From positions 310,001 to 374,000 of the forward strand of contig NZ_ATUG01000003.1 of the NCBI RefSeq assembly GCF_000420085.1: a stretch of DNA of 64,000 nucleotides. The letters run 5' to 3'. Both the position numbers and the translations under genes were made by a program. The notes under the pieces are model-generated. The model searched no databases and was not told the DNA's origin. It worked only from the letters and a program-made list of their open reading frames with translations. Origin of the DNA: Desulfospira joergensenii DSM 10085. GTDB taxonomy: Bacteria; Desulfobacterota; Desulfobacteria; Desulfobacterales; Desulfobacteraceae. Of the stretch, positions 42,348-51,638 are shown piece after piece (positions within the stretch are counted from its first letter, which is position 1; every line of letters begins with the position of its first letter).

Positions 42348-45191
42348 TTAAACCGGATTATCCCGTCCGGGCCGGGTCACCTCATCCACGAGGTAGAGAA
42401 TGGAGGAATAAGGGATCTTCCCGTGGAGGGAAAGGCCCACTTCACAGGTCACCGAGGTGGAATAGCCGGCTTCGCAGGTGCAGACATGTTCATCCAGTCC
42501 GGCCAGGGCAGATTCATTGAGTTCGGGAAAATTGAATCCCCGGTCGCCGGCAAATCCGCAGCAATGGATATCCTCGGGCCAGACCACCTGGGTGGCGCAT
42601 TTTTCCGCCAGCTCCTTGAGTTTGATCTCAAGCCCCATTTTCCGGGTACTGCAGGTGGGGTGGATGGCGATTCGGGTATCTTTCTGGGTGAATTCCAGCC
42701 GGTCAATGAGATATTCCAGGACGAATTCAATGGGTTCGAACAGCTTCAACCGGGGATCCAGGGTCTTCTTCATCCGGTAGAGGCAGGGACTGGTGTCGCA
42801 GAGCACGGGCAGTTGCCCCTGATCCGTAACTGCCAGCAGGGCTTCGGACAATTCCCGGGCCTTGGTGTCGGCCTGGTCGATGAATCCCTTGCTTTCAAAA
42901 GCCTGGCCGCAGCAAAGCTTGTCTAAATCTTCCGGAAAGACCACCCCATACCCTCCTTTTTTGAGCAGGGAAAAGGTTGCCTCCATCAGGGGAAGCTGTT
43001 CTTTATTTTCCCGGGAGGGACCGCCCATCATCCTTGATGCGCAGCTGGGAAAATAGACCACCATATCGGCAGGGGCTGTTTCTTCTTTTGTCCTTGGGAT
43101 TTTTCCTCCACCCGTGGGCATGTGCCGGTTCCACAGGGGCAGACGTTTGTTGCTGAGTTTCCGTGCACCGGCTGCCCCTTTTTCCATGAGCCGGGTACCG
43201 GCCAGGGCATGAACCCTGTCTGCCGCATTAAGCCCCATGGAAACTGTTTTGGCGACCGGGGCGAAGTTTTCACCGGTTTTTTTTGCCAGGGCATTGGCAA
43301 GGGCTCCCTTTGCCTCCCTTCGCAGTTCTTTGACCATTTTGCCCGTATCAATGGACACGGGGCAGCGTTCCGCACAGAGGCTGTCCGCCGCACAGGTATC
43401 CATGCCGGGATAAAGATAGGCCCGGGCCAGGTTTCTCGCCTTGAGCCATCCCTTTTCATCCGCCATCTGCCGGCTGATCTCCCGCCGTCCGGCAATGCGC
43501 TGCCGGGGGGAAAAACTTAAGTTCCGGGAAGGACAGACCGGTTCGCAGAACCCGCACTCAATACATTTATCCGCAATCTCATGGGCCGGAGGCATGGATT
43601 TGAGGTTCTTGAGATGAACCTCCGGGTCGGGATTAAAAATCACTCCTGGATTGAGCAGATTTTGAGGATCAAAGATCTCCTTGATTTCCTTCATGAGCCC
43701 AAAGGCCCGGGCCCCCCATTCCTTTTCAACAAAAGGGGCCATATTTCTCCCGGTGCCGTGTTCTGCCTTGAGAGAACCGCCATACCGGGACACCACCATT
43801 TCCACCACCTCGTCCATGAGATTCTTGTACCGGTTCACCTCAATGGGTTCGGAAAAATCCTGGGTAAAAACAAAGTGGAGATTCCCTTCAAAGGCATGGC
43901 CGAAAATAATGGCCTCGTGGTATTGATATTTTTTAAACAGGGCCTGGAGGTCCAGGGCGGCATCGGCCAGATGGGCCGTGGGAAATGCCACATCCTCGAT
44001 GATCACAGTGGTGCCGGTCTCCCGTACGGCGCCCACTGCCGGGAACAGCCCCTTGCGTACGGCCCACAGGATTTTAAATTCTTTGGGATCCGAGGTAAAG
44101 GAAATGGGATGGAGGGTGGTAAATCCGGCCAGACTCCGGGTGATCTCTTCAATCTGGCCGGCCAGGGCTTTGGGGGTGTTGGCCCGGGTTTCCACCAGAA
44201 GGGCCGTTACTTCAGGCCCTACCCCTCTGATTTCCCGGGGCATGCCCTCCTTGTTCTCCACCGATGCCAGGCTGGCCCGGTCCATGATCTCCGCCGCCGA
44301 TACCTCAAGGTTCCGGAGAACGGGAATCGCCCGGCAGGCATCGCCTATGTTTTCAAAGAGGATCAGGGCCGAAGCCTTGTGGGGATGCTCGGTCACGGTT
44401 TTGAGCACCACATCGGCAATAAATGCCAATGTGCCTTCGGAACCGATCATGAGGTGGGCCATGATATCAACCGGATCCTCATAATCCACAAGGGCGTTAA
44501 GGCTGTAACCAGTAGTGTTTTTGATCTTGAACTTGTGCCGGATCCTTGCCGCCAGTGCCTCATCCTCCAGAACCCTTTGCCGAAGGCCGGCCAGCCGGTC
44601 CAGAAGAGCGGCATGGGATCTTCTGAATTTTGCCACGCTCCCGGTGTCACCGGTATCCACCCGGGTGGCGTCGGCCAGGATCAGCCGGATGCTTTCCAAA
44701 GTCTGGTAGGAGTTCTGGGCCACCCCGCAGCACATTCCGCTGGCGTTATTGGCCAGGATCCCCCCGATTTTAGCCGTATCAATGGAAGCGGGATCCGGGC
44801 CGATCTTCTTATTAAAGGGAAGCAGATATCGGTTGGCCCATCCTCCGATGATCCCGGGCTGAAGCCGGATAAACCGGGCCTGGTCAAAAATGGAATACCC
44901 ATTCCATTCCGGGCCCAGCCGGACCAGGATGGAATCGGAGATGGACTGGCCGGAAAGGCTGGTACCGGCCGCCCTGAAGGTGATGGCAAGGTTTCGTTTA
45001 CCGGCCTCCCTGAGCACCACCCGGACTTGACGCTCATTTTCCACATCAATAACCATTTCAGGCACCAGGCAATAAAATCCGGCATCGGTTCCAATGACGG
45101 ATCGCAAAAACAGATCCGTAATCAATTGTTTTTTTGGAATCTCCTGAAGTACGGCATGGTAGAAATCCCTGTAGACCTTCTTAGAAGGCAT
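42348..45191 (-). CDS. FAD-linked D-2-hydroxyacid dehydrogenase fused to Fe-S/CCG subunit (YdiJ/GlcD-GlcF type)
   Basis: ATG 45191 has GGGGAGGA upstream. The 947-residue protein joins a GlcD-like flavin part to a GlcF-like Fe-S part. Residues of about 40-230 hold the PCMH FAD-binding fold (FRAAGTSLSGQS), and the substrate domain follows (HAFEGNLHFVF, EHGTGRNMAPFVEKEWG). Two 4Fe-4S motifs come next, CIECGFCEPVCPSR and CAADSLCAERCP, then two CCG domains (LCCGQAFESKGF, HPTCSTRKMG, CCGFAGDRGF). The layout matches YdiJ-type enzymes that oxidise D-2-hydroxyglutarate or D-lactate and pass electrons to a membrane acceptor. The substrate is not certain. Confidence 0.88.
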   Translation of the reverse strand: MPSKKVYRDFYHAVLQEIPKKQLITDLFLRSVIGTDAGFYCLVPEMVIDVENERQVRVVLREAGKRNLAITFRAAGTSLSGQSISDSILVRLGPEWNGYSIFDQARFIRLQPGIIGGWANRYLLPFNKKIGPDPASIDTAKIGGILANNASGMCCGVAQNSYQTLESIRLILADATRVDTGDTGSVAKFRRSHAALLDRLAGLRQRVLEDEALAARIRHKFKIKNTTGYSLNALVDYEDPVDIMAHLMIGSEGTLAFIADVVLKTVTEHPHKASALILFENIGDACRAIPVLRNLEVSAAEIMDRASLASVENKEGMPREIRGVGPEVTALLVETRANTPKALAGQIEEITRSLAGFTTLHPISFTSDPKEFKILWAVRKGLFPAVGAVRETGTTVIIEDVAFPTAHLADAALDLQALFKKYQYHEAIIFGHAFEGNLHFVFTQDFSEPIEVNRYKNLMDEVVEMVVSRYGGSLKAEHGTGRNMAPFVEKEWGARAFGLMKEIKEIFDPQNLLNPGVIFNPDPEVHLKNLKSMPPAHEIADKCIECGFCEPVCPSRNLSFSPRQRIAGRREISRQMADEKGWLKARNLARAYLYPGMDTCAADSLCAERCPVSIDTGKMVKELRREAKGALANALAKKTGENFAPVAKTVSMGLNAADRVHALAGTRLMEKGAAGARKLSNKRLPLWNRHMPTGGGKIPRTKEETAPADMVVYFPSCASRMMGGPSRENKEQLPLMEATFSLLKKGGYGVVFPEDLDKLCCGQAFESKGFIDQADTKARELSEALLAVTDQGQLPVLCDTSPCLYRMKKTLDPRLKLFEPIEFVLEYLIDRLEFTQKDTRIAIHPTCSTRKMGLEIKLKELAEKCATQVVWPEDIHCCGFAGDRGFNFPELNESALAGLDEHVCTCEAGYSTSVTCEVGLSLHGKIPYSSILYLVDEVTRPGRDNPV

Positions 45192-45442
45192 ATGTCCTCC
45201 CCTGTGAATTGGTATGAGGGTAAAGAGTAACATTTTTTAATTTACCGCAACAGAAGTATATTGTTTCCGGATGATAAGATCCGAATGGAAATCCCATGTT
45301 CCGATTCTAGGAAAGATAAAAAAACAGGAATAGATAAAGTTTCCCCTTGCATTTCCGGACCGGGAATGATTATCTCCACAGATCGCTTTGAGCGATACTA
45401 CCCGGACAACGGCTTATCAGAAAAGGTTCAAATATAGATAAG

Positions 45443-46354
45443 ATGATACATTCAGCTCGTTCCAAGGCCCTTTGCATGGTTCTGGGGGCCGGTACATTAT
45501 GGTCGTTCGGGGCCCTGACCATCCGCTACATGACCGAACCCCAGATCTACCGCTGGCAGTATCTGTTTTTCAGGGGGCTGACCATTGCCCTGATCCTATG
45601 CGCTTATCTGATGGTCAGAGACGGATCCGGCTTTTACAGGAATTTCAGAAAAATGGGGATTCCCGGATTTGTCGGAGCTTTCGGCCTTGTGGGGGCCTTT
45701 ATCGGTTTTATCTGGTCCATTACCCTGACAACGGCGGCCAATACTCTTTTCCTCTATTCAACCATTCCTTTTATCGGAGCATTTCTGGGCATATTCATCC
45801 TCGGGGAAAGGCTCCGCCTGATGACCTGGGTGGCCATGACCATTGCCCTGATCGGGATTTCCGTGATGGTGGTGGAAGGACTGGGAACCGGCAATGTTCT
45901 GGGAACCCTTACCGGGCTTGGCTCGGCATTCGGTTTTTCCGTTTTTTCCGTCTCCCTGCGGTTCAGAAAAGAGGTCCCCCAGTTTGCCGGCATTGCCCTT
46001 GCCGGCATTCTCTGTGCGATCTTAACCGCCGGTATCATCCATACCCAGAGCGGCTCCGTACTGATGCCGGTCCGGAACATAGCCCTGAGCATGATCCACG
46101 GCTCCCTGGTCGGTGTGGGCCTGATTCTCTTTTCCTTTGGGTCCAAGCATTTTCCGGCGGCCGAACTGAACCTGATCTCCCTGATTGAGGTGGTCGGCGG
46201 AGTCGTCTGGGTCTATCTGCCCGTCTTCGGCATCCATGAGGTCCCCAGTATGCTGACCATCATCGGGGGAAGCATTGTATCGGGAGCAATTCTCCTGAAC
46301 AGTCTGGGCCCAGGTAACAAACCCTACCGGATACCCGCCAAAAAATCCGTATAG
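45443..46354 (+). CDS. EamA/DMT-family transporter
   Basis: The 303-residue protein has about ten hydrophobic helices in two EamA repeats. Marks are GAGTLWSFGALTIRYM, the ANTLFLYSTIPFIGAFLGIFILGERL end of repeat 1, and the HFPAAELNLISLIEVVGGVVWVYLPV end of repeat 2. The substrate is unknown; metabolite export is common in the family. Confidence 0.87.
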   Translation: MIHSARSKALCMVLGAGTLWSFGALTIRYMTEPQIYRWQYLFFRGLTIALILCAYLMVRDGSGFYRNFRKMGIPGFVGAFGLVGAFIGFIWSITLTTAANTLFLYSTIPFIGAFLGIFILGERLRLMTWVAMTIALIGISVMVVEGLGTGNVLGTLTGLGSAFGFSVFSVSLRFRKEVPQFAGIALAGILCAILTAGIIHTQSGSVLMPVRNIALSMIHGSLVGVGLILFSFGSKHFPAAELNLISLIEVVGGVVWVYLPVFGIHEVPSMLTIIGGSIVSGAILLNSLGPGNKPYRIPAKKSV

Positions 46355-46497
46355 CTCCTTGGTTTAGATTTGTAGATCGGCTCCCCTATTCAGTTGATTG
46401 TTTCATGGGATTTTGGTATTTTTCAAGGAAGAAAAATTCTTTTTATCGCAATACAATCGAATGGGTTTGATCATTTCTGTGAATAGCGGATGGGGCT

Positions 46498-48168
46498 ATG
46501 AATAAGATCATTACGAAAATTCTTATGGCAATTATATCCTGCTCGGTTATTGTTGCCGTTTCAATCGGCTATCTCAGCGTGATGCAGGCATCCAAAATCC
46601 TCCGCCAGGAGGCATATGATAAATTCCACTATGTATCCAGCAATTATGCCAACGAATTCAGTGCCAGACTGAAAAAAATAGAGGGATCTGTTGATACACT
46701 CGAATCCTTTGTTGCCTCATCATTTGATTCAAATCAATTTGCAGCCGATCATGGGTATCGATCCGGGTATATGAAAAAAATGAATGGCCTGCTCAAAAGG
46801 ATAGGTGATAAAAGTCCCGGCATTCAGGGAATTTACGTTGTCATTAATCCTGAACTCACAGGTCAGGTTTTTGAGTCCTGGTTTATTAACAACGGAAAGG
46901 GGGATTTCATTTACCAGGAACCCGAAGACATCTCAACCTTTTTCCCGGCCAATAAAGATATGGCATGGTATTACGAGCCCATCCGCAAAAAAAAGGGGGT
47001 CTGGATCCCTCCATATGTTGATGCCACCATTGATGTGAAAATGATATCCTATACAAGGGCCATCTTCAATGAAGGGCTATTGATCGGAGTGGCAGGTATC
47101 GATATAGCCTTTGAAGATATGGAAAAAGAAATTGAAGATATGAAGCTATATGAATCAGGGTATTCTTTCCTGATCAACACGGACTTAACCATTCTTCTTC
47201 ACCCCTCCCTTGAAACAGGAACATATATACCTGATATCAAAAATGAAGCTTTGAATGAAGTCATAGCGTCCATGACAAAAAACAAATCAGATGTGATTGA
47301 ATATGTTTTTCAGAATAATAAGAAGATCATGGGATTCTCCAAGCTTTCCAACGGCTGGATATTAAGTGTTTCTACCGTTGCATCCGATATCTTCATGCCC
47401 ATTGTCCGTCTGAAAAAGAGCATCATGATCAGTGTCGTCTTCCTGCTCATTATCACCGGCATTATCGGTCTGCTGATATCCAAATCGATTACTGCACCGA
47501 TCAACCGGTTACGGGATATGGCGGCATTGATCAGTCAAGGACAGCACGATATTGAACTGGATCTGAATTCAAATAGCGAGATTGGCGAGTTGTCAAAAAG
47601 CATCCAAATCATGACAAAAAAACTGGTCGCTTCCCATGAAGAACTCAAAGAGATCAGCGATGATATGGAATATCTTGCCCACCATGATACGCTCACCGGA
47701 TTGCCCAATCGCAGGTTCGGTGAATCAAAACTAGAGTCGATTATTGAGAACAAGCAGGATGAGAATTTCCTTGCGGGCATCATGTTTATCGATCTGGATA
47801 ATTTCAAGACGATAAATGACACCTATGGGCATCGTATAGGCGACAAATTGTTGATCCAGGCCTCCAATACAATGAAACAATGTATCCGCAAAGAAGATAT
47901 GGTTTTCCGGTTCGGCGGAGATGAATTCATGGTTGCCTTTAAAGATATGCATAGTCTTGAGGCCATCAGTGAACTGGCAAACCGGATATTGAGTGCCGTA
48001 TCTGAACCCATTGTCCTGGATGGTATTCAGCTCAATATGTCCTGCAGTATCGGCATTGCTATATTGGGAGAGCATGGTGACAACATCAAAAAAATCATGA
48101 TCAATGCCGATGTTGCCCTGTATGATGCAAAGGAAGACGGACGCAATACGTTCAGGTTTTTCAGTTGA
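46498..48168 (+). CDS. Cache-HAMP-GGDEF protein, probable diguanylate cyclase
   Basis: The 556-residue protein has an N-terminal helix (ILMAIISCSVIVAVSIGYLSV), a periplasmic double-Cache sensor of about 260 residues (WYYEPIRKKKGVWIPPYVDATIDVKMISYTRAI is typical in part), a second helix (ISVVFLLIITGIIGLLIS), a HAMP segment, and a GGDEF domain with FGGDEFMVAF and DTLTGLPNRRFGE. It probably senses a small molecule outside the membrane and makes cyclic di-GMP inside. Confidence 0.92.
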   Translation: MNKIITKILMAIISCSVIVAVSIGYLSVMQASKILRQEAYDKFHYVSSNYANEFSARLKKIEGSVDTLESFVASSFDSNQFAADHGYRSGYMKKMNGLLKRIGDKSPGIQGIYVVINPELTGQVFESWFINNGKGDFIYQEPEDISTFFPANKDMAWYYEPIRKKKGVWIPPYVDATIDVKMISYTRAIFNEGLLIGVAGIDIAFEDMEKEIEDMKLYESGYSFLINTDLTILLHPSLETGTYIPDIKNEALNEVIASMTKNKSDVIEYVFQNNKKIMGFSKLSNGWILSVSTVASDIFMPIVRLKKSIMISVVFLLIITGIIGLLISKSITAPINRLRDMAALISQGQHDIELDLNSNSEIGELSKSIQIMTKKLVASHEELKEISDDMEYLAHHDTLTGLPNRRFGESKLESIIENKQDENFLAGIMFIDLDNFKTINDTYGHRIGDKLLIQASNTMKQCIRKEDMVFRFGGDEFMVAFKDMHSLEAISELANRILSAVSEPIVLDGIQLNMSCSIGIAILGEHGDNIKKIMINADVALYDAKEDGRNTFRFFS

Positions 48169-48222
48169 GCTTCAAGCCTGGGTCCCATTTCTATGGATCA
48201 ACATGACCGGGTAAATCCGTTC

Positions 48223-49125
48223 TCAATCTGCTGGTATGGCCTTATCCCCCTTCCCCGCCATTCCCATATAAATGGCCGACAGGGTCAGGAGCACTCCGAT
48301 CCAGTTGGTCATGCCGGTGGGCCGGGCAAAAAAGAGCACATCCCAGACAAAGGCCAGCAGCGGTTGGAGCAGAAGGATTAACCCGGTTCGGGAGGTCCGG
48401 ACATGGGGCATGGCATTGGCGATCATGACCCATCCGATACACTGGCTGAAAAGGCCCAGGGCAAACAGGGAAAAAAGGGACTGGATGTCCGGTATGGCAA
48501 AGGAGTCCCCCCCGGCAGCCAGGATTCCCCCCAAAAAGAGACTGCTGAACAGGGAGACCAGCATCATGTAAAAGAACCGGGATTGGTTTTTGGCATCGGA
48601 CTGGAGCTGTTTTAAGGTCAGCAAATACCCGATGTAACAGGCTGCGGTGGCAAATCCATAGAGGATGCCAATGCGGGATTCCGGTCCCAGTGTGTCCCAG
48701 TTGACACCGATGATCAGGTAAAGCCCCAGCATGGCCAGGGGCAGGGAAAAAATAAATACAAGGCGCAGTTTTTCCCTGAAAAACAAAATTCCCACCAGGG
48801 TCAGGCCGAACACCTGGAAGTTGCCCAAAATGGTGGCCAGCCCCGGTCCGATGAAAAGGATGCTCTTATGCCAGCAAAACAGATCCATGGCAAAGAAAAC
48901 ACTGGAGAGTGCGGCCATGAGATATTTTTTAAAGGGTTTGGCAAAAGATTCCCTTTGAATGAGGACCCCGGGGAGCAGAAAAAGGCAGCCGAAAAAGACC
49001 CGGTAAAAGGCCGAAGCCGTCGGGGAGACATGGGCAAGTTTTACCCAGACCCCTGAAAAGCTGATCATGGCGGCTCCGGCGACCAGGATGGTCACGGCAT
49101 TCAGTTTGGGCCGGGAAGAGAACAT
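48223..49125 (-). CDS. EamA/DMT-family transporter
   Basis: The 300-residue protein has ten hydrophobic helices in two repeats. Marks are ISFSGVWVKLAHVSPTASAFYRVFFG in repeat 1 and the SRTGLILLLQPLLAFVWDVLFFARPTG end of repeat 2. It is not close to the other EamA protein about 2 kb away, so the two are not a recent duplication. Substrate unknown. Confidence 0.87.
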   Translation of the reverse strand: MFSSRPKLNAVTILVAGAAMISFSGVWVKLAHVSPTASAFYRVFFGCLFLLPGVLIQRESFAKPFKKYLMAALSSVFFAMDLFCWHKSILFIGPGLATILGNFQVFGLTLVGILFFREKLRLVFIFSLPLAMLGLYLIIGVNWDTLGPESRIGILYGFATAACYIGYLLTLKQLQSDAKNQSRFFYMMLVSLFSSLFLGGILAAGGDSFAIPDIQSLFSLFALGLFSQCIGWVMIANAMPHVRTSRTGLILLLQPLLAFVWDVLFFARPTGMTNWIGVLLTLSAIYMGMAGKGDKAIPAD

Positions 49126-49316
49126 GGACTGATCCCATCAACAGGCCCCTGGCTGCTGAATGATTTTAATGCGCCCATGGAAAAGGGCTCAAAAAAAGAT
49201 GAGTTCATGGGGCGGGTATCCAGCCGAAAAGTTTCAGGTGCCTGTTCCTTCAAATGAACCTGCTGTTTAGGCCGGGGTCAAAAAACAGAACCGGTCCAAT
49301 ATCCAATACCCCTGCC

Positions 49317-50159
49317 CTATTGATGACACCCGGAACAGGTCACGGGTCCGAATGCCGGAAGTTTATCTTCATCTGTGACACCGGCCATTTCAAGGGATTC
49401 TCTTTTCTTTTTCAGATCCCTGTGACAGTAGAGGCAGGCCTTGTGATAGGCAGACAGATAATACCGCTGATTTCTCGGATCGTTGATGCTGCGGGATCCG
49501 GAATCGGGTTCTACCTGATCATGGCAGCCGGATGTGGTGCAGTTTTGCACCTGGCTCTCTCCGTCCCATTTGTGGTGGCAGGCTCCGCAGCCAAAGCTGA
49601 AATGGGTCTCATGGGGAAACTCGACAGAGGAGCGTTTGGCGTATACATCGCCCGGGGCTTCCAGGGTAAAGGTTCCCAGGGGCACGGGAAAAGGGGTCAT
49701 TGAATCGGTATAGGGCTCTTGGGGCTCCTTATGGCATCCGTCGCAGGCAATGGGACCGGTAAAACCGGCAGCCTGTTTTTTATCCAGTTTTTTCAACTCT
49801 TCCCTGTGACAGTCCCGGCAGGCCTTGTGATAGGCACCGGTCATGGAAAAACTCTTTTTTTCTTCCCAGGGCCGGGCAGAGGGAGCACCGGGCCAGAACT
49901 CTTCATGACACCCGGAAGAAGAGCAGGACTTCACCTCCTCCACCGGTTCCCATTCATGGTGGCATCTCTTGCATGAAAATTTAAAATGAAAGGAATGGGG
50001 AAAGACGACCCATGACTTCTTCGGGCTGTAGCCGGGCGGTGGAACCAGGGTCATGGTTCCGGCAGGCAAAAGAAAGGTTTCTTCTGCGGCAAAGACAAGG
50101 GGATTTCCGATCATCAGGATGAAAGCAAAGTAAGACGCAATAAGGAGGGTTCGTTTCAT
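49317..50159 (-). CDS. Octahaem class III (c3-like) cytochrome c
   Basis: ATG 50159 gives a signal peptide (TLLIASYFAFILMIGNPLVFA) and has GGAGAAAG upstream. The 280-residue product has eight haem motifs: C63xxCH, C79x4CH, C114xxCH, C139xxCH, C191xxCH, C207x4CH, C242xxCH and C275xxCH. The order CxxCHH, Cx4CH, CxxCH, CxxCH occurs twice, and the flanks match too (VVFPHSFHFKFSCKRCHH against VEFPHETHFSFGCGACHH), so two tetrahaem domains arose by duplication. It should be a periplasmic electron carrier of the cytochrome c3 superfamily. No membrane partner or hydrogenase gene lies next to it. Confidence 0.93.
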   Translation of the reverse strand: MKRTLLIASYFAFILMIGNPLVFAAEETFLLPAGTMTLVPPPGYSPKKSWVVFPHSFHFKFSCKRCHHEWEPVEEVKSCSSSGCHEEFWPGAPSARPWEEKKSFSMTGAYHKACRDCHREELKKLDKKQAAGFTGPIACDGCHKEPQEPYTDSMTPFPVPLGTFTLEAPGDVYAKRSSVEFPHETHFSFGCGACHHKWDGESQVQNCTTSGCHDQVEPDSGSRSINDPRNQRYYLSAYHKACLYCHRDLKKKRESLEMAGVTDEDKLPAFGPVTCSGCHQ

Positions 50160-50220
50160 TTTCTTTCTCCAATTATGGGTTATCATCTCATGCAGGGCCC
50201 GGGAAGACGTTGCGCCGGAA

Positions 50221-51636
50221 TCACTTGCATTTATTTTTAAAATTACCTGCCGTTGATACTTCAATATAGGATGCCCCCTGCTTGGGGCCGAAACTGCCGG
50301 CCACAACGATGATCAGGGTGTCTTCCTTCATCTTTTTTTCCTCCACCAGGCGGCAGATGGCATCCTGCAATGCCTGTTCCGTATCCGCGTCAAGGGGGAT
50401 GTAATCAGCATAGACCCCGAATGAAAGGGATAGCTGACGCATGACCTTTATATCATATACCTGGGCATAGATGGGGTTGTCCCCCCGGTAGGCGGCCAGG
50501 GCCAGGATCGATTTTCCGGTCAGGGAATCGGCCACAATTCCCTGGGTGTTGAGGCGAAGGGCCGCCTTGACTGCCGCCTTGGCCAGATAGGCCGTGATTT
50601 TGTTTTCCAGGCTATAGGGGACATCAATGAAACTGCTCAGTTTGTTTTCCACCTCCTGGGCGATTTTGGCCATGGTCCGCACGGCCACTTCCGGATATTT
50701 TCCCGAGGCGGTCTCGCCGGATAGCATGAGGGCGTCGGTATGATCCAGGCAGGCATTGGCCACATCAGAGACCTCGGCCCGGGTGGGCCTGGGGGACTCG
50801 ATCATGGAGTGAAGCATCTGGGTGGCCACAATCACGGGTCTGCGCCGTTCAATGCAGGTGGCCACAATGCTTTTCTGAATCAAGGGGATTTTTTCCGTGG
50901 GAATTTCAACGGCCAGGTCTCCCCTGGCCACCATCACCCCGTAGGCATGGTCCAGGATCTCATCCAGGTTATCCACGCCCTGGGAGTTTTCAATTTTAGC
51001 GATGATTTTTATAGCGGATTTTTTTTGGTCCAGAATATCCTGGACCGCGATGACATCATGTTTGTTCCGGACAAAGGAATGGGCAATGAAATCCAGGGCA
51101 TTGTCCGCAGCAAACCGGATAAAGCCCCTGTCCTTTTCGCTCAGGGCCGGTAGCCGGACATGGACCGAAGGGATGTTGATACTTTTCCTGGCCTGGATCA
51201 CTCCGTCGTTTTCCACGTGGCAGATCAGATAATCCCTGTCTTTTTTCATGACCGCAAGGGCGATGTATCCGTCGTCAATGAGCACGGAACTGCCGATGGG
51301 AATATCATTGACAAAATGTTCGTAGGAGACGCAGATGACGTCGTCCCTGGATATTTCATCGGGGGCACCCTTGATCCGGATATAATCTCCATGTTTTACC
51401 GCCAGGGGTTTTTCCGCGTCGCAGGTCCGGATTTCAGGTCCTTTGGTGTCGAGCAGGATGCCGATCTTATCGGACACGGCCCGGGTATTATCAATCACCT
51501 TCAGGGCATCTTCATGGCTCATGTGGGCGGTGTTAAGCCGGACCACGTTCATGCCGGCCGTATAGAGCCCCCGGATAAAATCAACGGAGCAGTTAAGGTT
51601 GGACACGGTGGCTACGATTTTGGTTTTCCTCAGCAT
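50221..51636 (-). CDS. pyk: Pyruvate kinase
   Basis: The 471-residue enzyme has the barrel start MLRKTKIVATVS, the GMNVVRLNTAHM segment, DTKGPEIRTC, the active-site IIAKIENSQGVDNLDEILDHAYGVMVARGDLAVEIP, and RPVIVATQMLHSMIESPRPTRAEVSDVANA. It makes ATP and pyruvate from phosphoenolpyruvate. The GLNTAH variant in place of the common NFSHG motif marks a sub-branch also seen outside Proteobacteria. Confidence 0.94.
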   Translation of the reverse strand: MLRKTKIVATVSNLNCSVDFIRGLYTAGMNVVRLNTAHMSHEDALKVIDNTRAVSDKIGILLDTKGPEIRTCDAEKPLAVKHGDYIRIKGAPDEISRDDVICVSYEHFVNDIPIGSSVLIDDGYIALAVMKKDRDYLICHVENDGVIQARKSINIPSVHVRLPALSEKDRGFIRFAADNALDFIAHSFVRNKHDVIAVQDILDQKKSAIKIIAKIENSQGVDNLDEILDHAYGVMVARGDLAVEIPTEKIPLIQKSIVATCIERRRPVIVATQMLHSMIESPRPTRAEVSDVANACLDHTDALMLSGETASGKYPEVAVRTMAKIAQEVENKLSSFIDVPYSLENKITAYLAKAAVKAALRLNTQGIVADSLTGKSILALAAYRGDNPIYAQVYDIKVMRQLSLSFGVYADYIPLDADTEQALQDAICRLVEEKKMKEDTLIIVVAGSFGPKQGASYIEVSTAGNFKNKCK

Positions 51637-51638
51637 GC

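Noticed and set aside
42264..45230. Long open frames on the + strand across the FAD dehydrogenase gene
   Set aside because: They are antisense to a gene with clear FAD, Fe-S and CCG motifs, and their translations are rich in Gly, His and Pro without domain patterns.
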